The translations under genes were made by a program, and so were the position numbers. This document shows, piece by piece, positions 10,156 through 18,589 of a DNA stretch of 57,295 nucleotides. The first letter of the stretch is position 1. Each line of letters begins with the position of its first letter. A model generated the notes under the pieces. That model was not told the origin of the DNA. It ran no database searches and was given only the letters and a program-made list of their open reading frames with translations. Origin of the DNA: Mesobacillus subterraneus (GTDB lineage: Bacteria > Bacillota > Bacilli > Bacillales > Cytobacillaceae); assembly GCF_003937825.1 (NCBI RefSeq), contig NZ_RSFW01000023.1, positions 1-57,295 on the forward strand. The letters run 5' to 3'.

Positions 10156-11034
10156 TTATTTTGCTTCTTTCTCTATCTCTTCAAGTTCCTCTTTAGAGAA
10201 CATATATTTTTCATTGCAGAAATGGCAATGCGCTTCTGCCTGACCTTCTGTTTCAATCATATCCCTGATTTCCTCAGCGCCAAGGCTGATCAAGGCATTG
10301 CTGAAACGATCTTTGGAGCAGTTGCACTCGAATGATACCGGCATTGTTTCCAGCACTTTTACATTTTCTTTTCCGAGTAACTCTTCCAGCAGTTCTTCTG
10401 GAGATAAGCCTTTTTCAATCAGTTTGGATACCGGAGGAATGGTTTGCAGCCTTTGTTCAATGGCAGAAATCGTTTCCTCTGTCGTCCCCGGCATGAGCTG
10501 GATGATGAATCCTCCGGCCGCCTTGATTGAATTGTCAGGATTAACAAGAACTCCGACGCCTACGGAAGAGTTCACCTGTTCAGAAGTCGCAAAGTAATAA
10601 GTGAAATCTTCTCCAAGCTCACCTGAAACAATCGGAACCTGTCCTGTAAAATAGTCACGAAGCCCAAGGTCCTTTACGACAGTAAGGGTTCCGTCTGTGC
10701 CGACACCCCGCCTGACATCCAGCTTGCCATGTTCATTCAAGTCGAAATGGACATGCGGATTGGATACATAACCCCTGACCTGCCCTTTCGCGTTGCTGTC
10801 AACCAGGATCAATCCAAGCGGGCCGCCGCCTTCAATCTTGATCGTCAATTTGTCCTCGCCCTTGAGCATCGCACCCATCATGACACCTGCTGTCATCGTG
10901 CGGCCAAGAGCAGCCGATGCTACCGGCCATGTATAATGGCGGCGCTGCGCTTCTCCTACTGTTTCGGTTGTTTTCGTTGCATAAGCCCTGATCTGGCCAT
11001 CATATGCAAGAGCCTTCACTAAATAATCGCTCAT
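10156..11034 (-). CDS. hslO: Redox-regulated chaperone Hsp33
   Basis: A holdase chaperone switched on by oxidation and unfolding. The zinc-binding redox switch is complete near the C terminus: Cys237 and Cys239 (CNC) with Cys270 and Cys273 (CHFC). The N-terminal core contains [18 protein letters not shown] and the [16 protein letters not shown] segment typical of the family. At 292 residues the length is normal. It follows coaX and precedes the foldase gene, together forming a small stress and folding cluster read from the coaX promoter. Confidence 0.95.
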   Translation of the reverse strand: MSDYLVKALAYDGQIRAYATKTTETVGEAQRRHYTWPVASAALGRTMTAGVMMGAMLKGEDKLTIKIEGGGPLGLILVDSNAKGQVRGYVSNPHVHFDLNEHGKLDVRRGVGTDGTLTVVKDLGLRDYFTGQVPIVSGELGEDFTYYFATSEQVNSSVGVGVLVNPDNSIKAAGGFIIQLMPGTTEETISAIEQRLQTIPPVSKLIEKGLSPEELLEELLGKENVKVLETMPVSFECNCSKDRFSNALISLGAEEIRDMIETEGQAEAHCHFCNEKYMFSKEELEEIEKEAK

Positions 11035-11085
11035 TTGTTTACTCCTTTCGTGCTGTAAAAACTTTTTTGATTACCGAAAAATCGA

Positions 11086-11862
11086 TTATATATTTTTATC
11101 CATATTACGCTTATAGATAAGCTGCAGTCCCTTTAATGTCAGGAATGGATCGACAACATCGATAACATTGGATTCCTGGGCGATCAAACTTGCCAGGCCG
11201 CCGGTTGCGATGACTTTAGGCGTGACTGTACTCTTATCCTTCATCCGTTTAACTATTCCCTCTACTTGTCCAACATATCCATAAAGGATGCCTGCCTGCA
11301 TTGCCGACACCGTGTTTTTGCCGATTACATCATCAGGTCTGCTGATTTCAATCCGCGGCAGTTTGGCAGCTCGTGAATACAGAGCTTCCGTTGAAATCCC
11401 GATTCCCGGTGCGATCGCTCCGCCCATATATTGATTCTGGTCATTGATATAGCAGTAAGTAGTGGCCGTTCCAAAATCGACGATGATCAGCGGGCTTCCA
11501 TACTCATGGATCGCTGCTACCGCATTGACAATTCGGTCTGCGCCGACTTCTCTTGGGTTTTCATATTTGATATTGAGTCCTGTCTTAATGCCAGGCCCAA
11601 CAACTAAAGGCTTCAGATGGAAATATTTCTGGCACATTCTCTCAAGGGAGAACATGATTGGCGGAACAACAGATGAAATAATGATTCCATCTATATCTGA
11701 GAAAGAAAGCTGGACATGGTCAAACAAATTTTTAACGATCATGCCAAATTCATCTTCAGTTCGATGGCGGTTTGTCTCTATTCTCCAATGGTGTTTAAGC
11801 TCTTCCTGATCATAAACACCCAACACGATATTTGTATTCCCGACGTCAAAAACAAAAATCAA
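11086..11862 (-). CDS. coaX: Type III pantothenate kinase
   Basis: Phosphorylates pantothenate, the first step of coenzyme A synthesis, and is the feedback-resistant type III enzyme. The acetate-kinase-like fold shows [14 protein letters not shown] (phosphate 1 motif, Asp6), [21 protein letters not shown] and [12 protein letters not shown] place the start at TTG 11862, because the family begins directly with this beta strand and GGTGAG lies just upstream. In-frame ATG codons at 11883 and 11907 lack good ribosome sites. With this start the protein has about 258 residues, like B. subtilis CoaX. Confidence 0.93.
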   Translation of the reverse strand: MIFVFDVGNTNIVLGVYDQEELKHHWRIETNRHRTEDEFGMIVKNLFDHVQLSFSDIDGIIISSVVPPIMFSLERMCQKYFHLKPLVVGPGIKTGLNIKYENPREVGADRIVNAVAAIHEYGSPLIIVDFGTATTYCYINDQNQYMGGAIAPGIGISTEALYSRAAKLPRIEISRPDDVIGKNTVSAMQAGILYGYVGQVEGIVKRMKDKSTVTPKVIATGGLASLIAQESNVIDVVDPFLTLKGLQLIYKRNMDKNI

Positions 11863-11909
11863 GCTACTCACCAACTTATTCATGATTTTCTCTATCAAAC
11901 ACTGCAAAT

Positions 11910-11938
11910 ATCATACCATAACCACTGGGAATTCACTA
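11910..11938 (-). promoter_or_regulatory. Extended -10 promoter of coaX
   Basis: TATGAT (11910-11915) is preceded by TGG, making an extended -10, and TAGTGA stands 17 bp upstream (11933-11938) as a weak -35. It lies about 48 bp before the coaX TTG and after the dispersed repeat, so coaX-hslO-yacD can be read independently of ftsH. Confidence 0.6.
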
Positions 11939-12064
11939 AATAAACTAAATCGTTTCACTTGAAGCTAAGTAAAGGCTAATTTTCCTGTCAGGCCCGACCA
12001 GTATATTGGCTGAAAAAAAAGGTGTAAGTTCCCTTTTTTATGAAAATTCCTGTTTTACCACGCC

Positions 12065-12197
12065 TGTTGATTTTCGCTCCAGGCGCTTCGCTTTCCGCGG
12101 GCTGTCTGGGAGCCTCCTCGGCGCTTTATGCGCCTGTGGGGTCTCCCATGACTCGCTCATCCCGCAGGAGTCTTCGCGCCTTCCACTACAATCAACA
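12065..12197 (-). repeat. Dispersed structured element, family A copy 1
   Basis: A 133-bp intergenic element with inverted ends TGTTGATT and AATCAACA. Read on the minus strand it carries the family blocks CTCCTGCGGG, GGGAGACC, GGCGC/GCGCC, GAGGAGGCTCCC and CCGCGGAAAGCGAAGCGCC. Related copies lie at 31942, 37360, 43483 and 49263, and a decayed one near 41867. There is no open reading frame for a transposase. It lies between ftsH and coaX. The remaining 12198-12429 is AT-rich, and I see nothing further in it. Confidence 0.85.
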
Positions 12198-12429
12198 TAG
12201 TTCATAAATAAAGGATGCGCATGTCTGTTTATCAAGTTAATTTATGCAAGTGAATCTGGCAAATCTTTGTCCAATAATAGTTACTTAAAGGTTGGGTTTT
12301 CACCCATAAAAACAAAGTCACTCAAACTTCCTTTTGTCAATCATTATCTTAGTAAGAGCCTGTCTTAAAAAGTTATACGGCAGCCCTTTTAACATACAAC
12401 TTCCTCCCCACCCAAACTATAAAATCTTA

Positions 12430-12467
12430 TAAAAAAAACAGGCGCTCCAAAATGGAGCACCTGTTTT
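12430..12467 (-). terminator. Terminator after ftsH
   Basis: AAAACAGGCGCTCC (12435-12448) pairs with GGAGCACCTGTTTT (12454-12467), with one G-U-type difference. On the minus strand it runs into eight T. It closes the tilS-hpt-ftsH unit. Confidence 0.93.
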
Positions 12468-12472
12468 GATGT

Positions 12473-14446
12473 CTATTCTTTTCGTTCTTCGTCGATTGCC
12501 TTTGGTTCTTCGATGACTGAGTCTACTTTCTTGTCAGTCTCTTCGATTGCCGGCATTTCGTCGTCTTTTTTTGTATTGATGGTGACTTTCATGTCGTCCT
12601 TCGACAGGCTGACACTGCGGTCAGGAAGGCGTCCATGGTCAACCAAGTGCTTGATTTGCTCTGCATCGAGAGTTTCTACCTCTAACAAGGTATTAGCGAT
12701 AATATCCAGCTTATCGCGGTGTTCTGTCAGCAGGCTTTTCGCTCTTGCATAGCAATCCTTGATGATTGTCTGGATTTCAACATCGATTTCATATGCGATC
12801 TTGTCAGAGTAGTTTTGTTCATTGTTCAGGTCACGGCCCAAGAATACCTGGCCCTGTGCCTGACCAAACTGCAATGGTCCGAGCTTATCACTCATACCGA
12901 ATTCAGTAACCATCCTTCTCGCAATTCCTGTTGCACGCTGGAAGTCGTTATGGGCACCTGTGCTCACTTCGCCAAAGACAATTTCTTCGGCAACGCGGCC
13001 GCCAAGGAGGCCAGTGATTTTATCAAGAAGCTCTGGTTTTGTCATGAAGTAACGATCTTCTTTTGGAAGCATGACGGCATATCCGCCTGCCTGTCCGCGA
13101 GGGACAATCGTTACTTTATGCACCATTTCAGCTTCATCAAGGACCACGCCGATGACGGTATGGCCGGCTTCGTGGAATGCAACAATATTTCGTTCCTTCT
13201 TGGAGATGACACGAGTCTTCTTAGCCGGACCTGCGATGACGCGGTCTGTTGCTTCATCAAGATCCTCCATGTCAATCTTCTTCTTGTTGCGGCGGGCAGC
13301 AACAAGAGCCGCTTCGTTCAACAAGTTTTCAAGATCCGCACCAGAAAAACCTGGTGTACGGGCAGCGATATTTTTCAGGTTCACTGACTCGTCAAGCGGC
13401 TTGTTTCGAGCATGTACCTTCAGGACAGCTTCACGGCCGGTTACATCCGGACGGTCAACTGTGATCTGGCGGTCGAAACGTCCTGGACGCAGCAATGCCG
13501 GGTCAAGGATATCAGGTCGGTTTGTAGCGGCAACGATGATGATTCCTTCATTCGCACCAAAACCGTCCATTTCAACAAGCAACTGGTTCAGCGTTTGTTC
13601 ACGCTCATCATGGCCTCCGCCAAGACCAGCGCCACGCTGGCGGCCGACAGCATCGATTTCATCTATGAATATGATACATGGAGCATTCTTTTTTGCTGTT
13701 TCGAATAAATCACGTACACGAGAAGCACCGACACCGACAAACATTTCAACGAAGTCGGAACCACTGATTGAGAAGAACGGCACTCCCGCTTCCCCTGCAA
13801 CAGCACGGGCAAGCAATGTCTTACCTGTTCCCGGAGGACCTACCAAAAGGATTCCCTTTGGAATGCGCGCTCCAAGGTCAGCGAATTTACGAGGGTCTTT
13901 CAGGAATTCGACAACCTCGACTAGTTCTTGCTTTTCTTCATCCGCACCAGCAACATCTTTGAAGCGGACTTTCTTCTTTTCTTCGTTATACAGCTTCGCT
14001 TTGCTCTTGCCGAAGTTCATGACACGGCTTCCGCCACCCTGTGCCTGGTTCAATAAGAAGAAGAACAGGATGAAAATAATGATGAACGGAATGATGGATG
14101 TAAAGAATGTTACCCATCCGCTTGTTTCCTTCGCAGGCAAGATTTCAACATCTGCTTCTGCAGCTGCTGTTTCGATGCGGTTAAGAGTCTCAGGATTATT
14201 CCAGACATAGGTAATGAAACCTTTGCCTTCCTCCTGGCCCTTAAGCTGGCCTCTTACCTCATAGACACCGCGTTCTGGCTGCAGCGACAGGTCACCATCG
14301 ACATTGCCTGCTTCCAGCTCCTGCATGAATTGATCGTAAGAGATTTGTTCAGTTGGCTGGTTATTGCCATTAAAGAAGCTTACTACCCCAATAATGACTA
14401 AAAATATCAATAAATAAAAGATGGTATTACGGAAGATCCGATTCAT
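12473..14446 (-). CDS. ftsH: ATP-dependent zinc metalloprotease FtsH
   Basis: A membrane-anchored AAA+ protease that degrades misfolded membrane proteins and regulatory proteins, including ones that act in sporulation. Two membrane segments (about 6-25 and 113-133) flank an extracytoplasmic domain. The AAA module has Walker A GPPGTGKT (203-210), Walker [12 protein letters not shown] and the SRH near 308-326. The zinc site is HEAGH (425-429). The 657 residues are full length, with an acidic C-terminal tail. A strong GGAGGTAAGGG site precedes the ATG. The neighbours tilS and hpt match B. subtilis. Confidence 0.98.
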   Translation of the reverse strand: MNRIFRNTIFYLLIFLVIIGVVSFFNGNNQPTEQISYDQFMQELEAGNVDGDLSLQPERGVYEVRGQLKGQEEGKGFITYVWNNPETLNRIETAAAEADVEILPAKETSGWVTFFTSIIPFIIIFILFFFLLNQAQGGGSRVMNFGKSKAKLYNEEKKKVRFKDVAGADEEKQELVEVVEFLKDPRKFADLGARIPKGILLVGPPGTGKTLLARAVAGEAGVPFFSISGSDFVEMFVGVGASRVRDLFETAKKNAPCIIFIDEIDAVGRQRGAGLGGGHDEREQTLNQLLVEMDGFGANEGIIIVAATNRPDILDPALLRPGRFDRQITVDRPDVTGREAVLKVHARNKPLDESVNLKNIAARTPGFSGADLENLLNEAALVAARRNKKKIDMEDLDEATDRVIAGPAKKTRVISKKERNIVAFHEAGHTVIGVVLDEAEMVHKVTIVPRGQAGGYAVMLPKEDRYFMTKPELLDKITGLLGGRVAEEIVFGEVSTGAHNDFQRATGIARRMVTEFGMSDKLGPLQFGQAQGQVFLGRDLNNEQNYSDKIAYEIDVEIQTIIKDCYARAKSLLTEHRDKLDIIANTLLEVETLDAEQIKHLVDHGRLPDRSVSLSKDDMKVTINTKKDDEMPAIEETDKKVDSVIEEPKAIDEERKE

Positions 14447-14544
14447 CCCTTACCTCCTCCCACGGTAGACAAACTATACTAAATAGTATCATAGCAAATT
14501 ATGCTAATACAAGAAATTAACATTCAGAATATTTGGTTGTTAAG

Positions 14545-15090
14545 TTATTTCGTTGTGTATACTTCAGGCTTCAACACGCCGATGTATGGCAGGTTGCGGT
14601 ACTTTTCCGTGTAATCCAGGCCGTACCCGACAACGAACTCATCCGGAACGATGAATCCAACATAGTCAGCAGCGATGTCCGCTTTCCTCCCTGTCGGTTT
14701 ATCCAGAAGCGTGACAATCTTGATTGTTTTCGCCTTGCGGTATTTGAAAAGCTCTACCAAATAGCTGAGCGTCAATCCACTGTCAATGATATCCTCGATG
14801 ATCAGGATATCCCTTCCTTCAACGGAAGTATCAAGGTCTTTCAGGATTTTTACTTCCCCGGATGATACCAGGGCATTTCCATAGCTGGAAACATCCATGA
14901 AATCCATTTCGAGATACGTATCCATGCGTTTCAGCAGGTCGGCCATGAAAGGCATTGCGCCCTTCAGAACTCCGATTGCCAGCGGAAAACGGTCTTGGTA
15001 CTCCTCTGTCAGCTGTGCTGCCAATTCTTTTGTCTTTTCCTGAATTTCTTCTTCTGTAAACAATACCTTTTCAATATCATTTTTCATCAT
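14545..15090 (-). CDS. hpt: Hypoxanthine phosphoribosyltransferase
   Basis: Salvages hypoxanthine (and usually guanine) with PRPP to give IMP or GMP. The PRPP-binding motif is [19 protein letters not shown], with the acidic pair Glu-Asp and Asp. [12 protein letters not shown] near residue 45, SSYG near 70 and VVGYGLDY near 160 complete the active site. The protein is about 181 residues and very similar to B. subtilis HprT. I use ATG 15090, giving MMKNDIEK as in that protein. ATG 15096 is in frame two codons earlier and has AGGGGG closer to it. In B. subtilis TilS and HprT act together to activate ftsH expression. Confidence 0.95.
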   Translation of the reverse strand: MMKNDIEKVLFTEEEIQEKTKELAAQLTEEYQDRFPLAIGVLKGAMPFMADLLKRMDTYLEMDFMDVSSYGNALVSSGEVKILKDLDTSVEGRDILIIEDIIDSGLTLSYLVELFKYRKAKTIKIVTLLDKPTGRKADIAADYVGFIVPDEFVVGYGLDYTEKYRNLPYIGVLKPEVYTTK

Positions 15091-15114
15091 GATCATTGTG
15101 CCCCCTGGAAGATA

Positions 15115-16500
15115 TCAATACTTTATATAAGTTAATAGTAATAACCTGTTTCCTGCTCTGTCTGCTTCATGATCCGAATTCTTCAGTCCCGGAAGCCAGA
15201 GGATCCGGCCTTCCCGGTCCGTGACAATCGGCCATTCATCCCGTTGAAGGATGGGAATTTTCATGTCGATGAAAATATCCTTTACCTTCTTCGATCCCGC
15301 CATCCCTTTCAATGACATCCGGTCGCCATTTTGCCGTGTCCGTATAATCACTGGCGTGCCTGTCTGCTCGAGGTCGACGATGAAATGATCTTTGGTCATT
15401 GTGACATCATGAACATCATTGAGCAATTGGGCATCGAGCCTATCGCCATTCGGAAAGACGATCCGTTCTGGGCCAGATAGTTCAAAATAAAAACTTTGCG
15501 TTTCTGGCGGATTCAATTGAAAGTGGCATTTTCCATACGATCGTATGATTCTTAAACCGCTGGGGAAATCAAGTGTTCCTGATGGATGGGGATTGCGAAT
15601 TATTGAAAATATTTTTTCAATATGTATAGCGGAAAGAGAAGCAGGTCGATCATTGTAAAGATAATTTAATATTAGTTTAATCCCTCTTCTTTGTAAAGGC
15701 ATTGGCATTTGCTGAAAAGAACTAATATCAATCGCTAATCCTCTGTCCTCTTTCTTCATTACTTTATTCAATTCTTCGCGTGTTAATTCAATAAGATACT
15801 CTTCATCCATCTGCATTTCTTCGCTAAAACGCTGGAAGTGCTCGTGTACTGCAGGATTTTCTTCCTTTAAGAAGGGCAGAACATTTTTCCTGAACCGATT
15901 CCTGCTATAATATTCTTTCTCATTGCTGAGATCGATTCTTGGCTCCAGCTGGTGAATGGCACAATACTCCTCAAGCTCTGTTTTTTCCAGGCAAAGGAAT
16001 GGCCGGAAAATCATATAAGGACCCATTTCCCGTATGAACGGGATTCCTGCCCTCGCTTTACCGGAACTGCCGCGCGTCAGCCTCATCATAACAGTTTCCA
16101 CCTGGTCATCGCCATGATGGCCCAGCGCAAGGTAGTGAAGGTTGTTCCTTTTCATGACCTCTTCATAAAACTCATATCGGCATGCGCGTGCCGCCTGCTG
16201 GGAACTCAAACTTGTCCTCCGCATATATGCCGGGACATCCATTCTCTTCATCTCGAACGGAATTCCCTTTTCTTCACAAAATCGCTTAACATAAAGAGCA
16301 TCCTGATAGGATTCCTCTCCCCGGAACATATGGTCAATATGCACAGCCATGATGCTCAGGGACCTCTTCATCCTCTGTTCCCATAAAAAATGAAGAAGGG
16401 CAAGTGAATCCGGTCCCCCAGAGACCCCAACAGCAATCGATTTGTGATCCAGCTGAAAATCATGTCTTTCGAGAAAGGCATTTACTTTTGATTCGAACAT
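15115..16500 (-). CDS. tilS: tRNA(Ile)-lysidine synthase
   Basis: Attaches lysine to C34 of the tRNA-Ile with a CAU anticodon, so that it reads AUA and accepts isoleucine; essential. The PP-loop SGGPDS is at residues 27-32. RACRYEFYEE and LGHHGDDQVETVMMRLTRG follow as usual for TilS. The C-terminal half contains LPMPLQRRGIKLILNYLY and LKGMAGSKKVKDIFID. I set the start at ATG 16500, with AAGGAAG 7 bases upstream. An upstream in-frame codon at 16557 would add a non-homologous leader. It heads the tilS-hpt-ftsH unit. Confidence 0.95.
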   Translation of the reverse strand: MFESKVNAFLERHDFQLDHKSIAVGVSGGPDSLALLHFLWEQRMKRSLSIMAVHIDHMFRGEESYQDALYVKRFCEEKGIPFEMKRMDVPAYMRRTSLSSQQAARACRYEFYEEVMKRNNLHYLALGHHGDDQVETVMMRLTRGSSGKARAGIPFIREMGPYMIFRPFLCLEKTELEEYCAIHQLEPRIDLSNEKEYYSRNRFRKNVLPFLKEENPAVHEHFQRFSEEMQMDEEYLIELTREELNKVMKKEDRGLAIDISSFQQMPMPLQRRGIKLILNYLYNDRPASLSAIHIEKIFSIIRNPHPSGTLDFPSGLRIIRSYGKCHFQLNPPETQSFYFELSGPERIVFPNGDRLDAQLLNDVHDVTMTKDHFIVDLEQTGTPVIIRTRQNGDRMSLKGMAGSKKVKDIFIDMKIPILQRDEWPIVTDREGRILWLPGLKNSDHEADRAGNRLLLLTYIKY

Positions 16501-16732
16501 AGTTGAACTTCCTTCGGGTATTGCCGGTTTTAGACTATACCCACGCCGACATACCATTAATCTTCTAATTGGCTTCGTTTATTATTTTTTAGCTTAACAC
16601 TTCAATCATACTTTATCAAAGACCATGAAGCTTCGAACTCCTGTATTTTCCCTGGATAGTCTGAGAAAAAAGCATTTGTGAAATTGTTGATTCCTAATCT
16701 ACGTTTGGACTGTCAAAAGGTTTCAAAAAAAT

Positions 16733-17755
16733 CTATGTAATTTGGCTATAAATATAGAAAAAATATAGTAAAGAGATTATCAGGATGATGGTTACCGTTT
16801 CAACGAAGGTCGATTTCTTCTTTTTCTTGTTATACCCTTTTCTCGTTTGTCTGCCTGCTGCTCCTGGAGGCTGACTCCCTACAGTTTTCGCTGATGGCTG
16901 GCTGGCTGCACCCTGCTGGATACGAGCTGTTCTTTTCCTTGCTCTTGAATCCGGCTGGTGAATCTCCAAAATTTCTTCCCGCATCTGTGCTGCGGATTGG
17001 TACTTCCCGGTCAGAGAATTGAAAATCACTTTTTCATAGATTTTCAACTCAGGACTTTTCCTGACTTTGCTCATAATTTCCTCTATACCGCCTGTACTCT
17101 TGGTGAACCTTTTCGGATAAGCACTGTTGACCATAATCATCCCAACGGCGAACAGGTCATAGCCAGGATCCGCCTTCCTGCTGCCCAGTCCCCAGTAGCC
17201 TCTGTCGAAAAACTCGGTGAATTCTTTGATGGACCTTCCCTGCATGGTAGTACCGCCCACGTCAATACAGCGGATTCTTGCCGGCGGCCCAGTCACGATT
17301 AAATTATCCGGTTTTAGATCGCCGAATACCCAACCATTGTCATGCATCTGCTGCAAATCAGCAAGAAGCTGGAGAATCATGACCCCTGTCCAGTCCGGGC
17401 CCTTTTGCTGCAGAAAGGTGAGGAAATCGGGCCCTTTAATGAACTCCATTACATAAAAGCTGACTTTCTTTCCTGGACGTTCCCAATCATCCACATCCAG
17501 CAAAGAAGGCCCGAGGGCAGATCCCTGGACCTTGGCAAAAGATTTCAACACATTGACCTCTGAGGTGATCGACATTCCATTGTCGCTCATTTTCAAGGCC
17601 ACTTGCTTATTGTCATGCCTAGCTAAATAAACAATTCCATTCGCTCCATAACCAAGCTCTTTAATGATCGTATAGCGATTGTGGTGCCATTTCCCATCAA
17701 TGATGGTGCCAGGAATGACTTTACACAGATTCTTCAAAGAAGGATTCATCATCAC
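16733..17755 (-). CDS. yabT: Membrane-anchored Ser/Thr protein kinase YabT
   Basis: A Hanks-type kinase known in B. subtilis from sporulation, where DNA binding activates it and it phosphorylates RecA and other proteins. The glycine loop is GYGANG (35-40), the ATP lysine Lys55, the catalytic loop GDLKPDN (Asp146, Asn151) and the metal aspartate Asp165, which sits in DVGG instead of DFG. A basic linker rich in Lys and Arg (about 270-315) leads to one C-terminal membrane helix (about 317-338). The GTG start lies inside the end of yabS (35-bp overlap), so the two are coupled. Confidence 0.92.
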   Translation of the reverse strand: MMMNPSLKNLCKVIPGTIIDGKWHHNRYTIIKELGYGANGIVYLARHDNKQVALKMSDNGMSITSEVNVLKSFAKVQGSALGPSLLDVDDWERPGKKVSFYVMEFIKGPDFLTFLQQKGPDWTGVMILQLLADLQQMHDNGWVFGDLKPDNLIVTGPPARIRCIDVGGTTMQGRSIKEFTEFFDRGYWGLGSRKADPGYDLFAVGMIMVNSAYPKRFTKSTGGIEEIMSKVRKSPELKIYEKVIFNSLTGKYQSAAQMREEILEIHQPDSRARKRTARIQQGAASQPSAKTVGSQPPGAAGRQTRKGYNKKKKKSTFVETVTIILIISLLYFFYIYSQIT

Positions 17756-18458
17756 GGGACAGAAGGCTCCTTAAAGATCGTTTTTTATTGAAATAAGTAA
17801 GTGCTTCGCGAATGGCAGGCCCTGTTGGTGTTATTCCTCCGGTTGTCAGCTTGGAGAAAATGCTCGTAAGCGACTCAAGTTTTGGCGTCCAATCCAGCAA
17901 TTTTTCGACATCATTTCTTTTCCCGGGAAATACAAAAACTGAAAAGCGATTGTCCCCTGATCTTGCATTCAGGCTCAAACTCAAGTCCAGCAAGGCTTCT
18001 TTAACAGTAGGAAGTTTATGCTTCATGCTTGCACTTGTATCGACAAGAATCAACACTTCGAGTTCGACAGTCTCGCCAAGCTCGTCTACAACCTCCATGA
18101 CTTCCCCTCGCTGATCCGGCGGCAGATCTTCCACCGTCCGGCCGCCTCCGAGGATTTGCTGCAGCTCCTTATTCACGACTCCCTGGAGTGTCTGGGTCAT
18201 CGCTTTTCTTGTCACCATCTGGACGGTCTGGGAAAGCTGCTGTGAATAGACGATTTGGCTCACTCCGCCGCCTGATAGTGCAATCCCTTCTATTTCCTTC
18301 ATTCCCTGGTCATCTATGACATCCTGTTCCATTACACCAATGACATTTACCGTAATTCCCTGCTCCTTAGCCAAAGCGGCCATCGCAATCGGATCTTCCC
18401 CCTGGTTTGAACACCCATCCGTTATCAGCAATATCTGCCTGATTGTACCTGTTTTCAT
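17721..18458 (-). CDS. yabS: Von Willebrand factor A domain protein YabS (permuted order)
   Basis: A 245-residue cytoplasmic protein with metal-binding vWA signatures in unusual order. LLITDGCSNQG (TDG 13-15), normally the last MIDAS loop, is at the N terminus. DTSAS (140-144) and the threonine loop TTGGITPTGPAI (about 206-216) follow. A conserved VDELGETVELEV segment leads into the second half. The start is ATG 18458 with GAGGGG upstream; upstream in-frame codons lie before that site. It sits between spoIIE and yabT, overlapping yabT, with a sigma-F-type promoter upstream. Its function is unknown to me; a role beside the YabT kinase in sporulation is inference from position. Confidence 0.85.
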   Translation of the reverse strand: MKTGTIRQILLITDGCSNQGEDPIAMAALAKEQGITVNVIGVMEQDVIDDQGMKEIEGIALSGGGVSQIVYSQQLSQTVQMVTRKAMTQTLQGVVNKELQQILGGGRTVEDLPPDQRGEVMEVVDELGETVELEVLILVDTSASMKHKLPTVKEALLDLSLSLNARSGDNRFSVFVFPGKRNDVEKLLDWTPKLESLTSIFSKLTTGGITPTGPAIREALTYFNKKRSLRSLLSRDDESFFEESV

Positions 18459-18527
18459 GTTATCCCCTCGCTTCCAGGCTCTTCCGTATAACATCATCGA
18501 GGAAAAAGCCTTGATAAATTTGTTACC

Positions 18528-18556
18528 ATTTTCGACGAAGCGAAGGGGAAATATAC
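18528..18556 (-). promoter_or_regulatory. Sigma-F-type promoter of yabS-yabT
   Basis: GTATA (18552-18556), a 15-bp spacer and GTCGAAAAT (18528-18536) match the forespore consensus GYATA-N15-GGNNANANT except for one G. It lies about 70 bp before yabS and after the spoIIE stop, fitting the sigma-F control known for yabT. Confidence 0.6.
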
Positions 18557-18589
18557 ATAAAGTGAAATCATATTGTCCAAATTAAGGTG

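Noticed and set aside
12065-12197. Family A copies as insertion sequences
   Set aside because: They are about 132 bp with no coding capacity and no clear flanking duplications; at most they are non-autonomous.
13071-14210. A 379-codon open frame antisense to ftsH
   Set aside because: ftsH is a complete, highly conserved gene on the other strand. The antisense frame is a by-product of its codon use and has no family resemblance.
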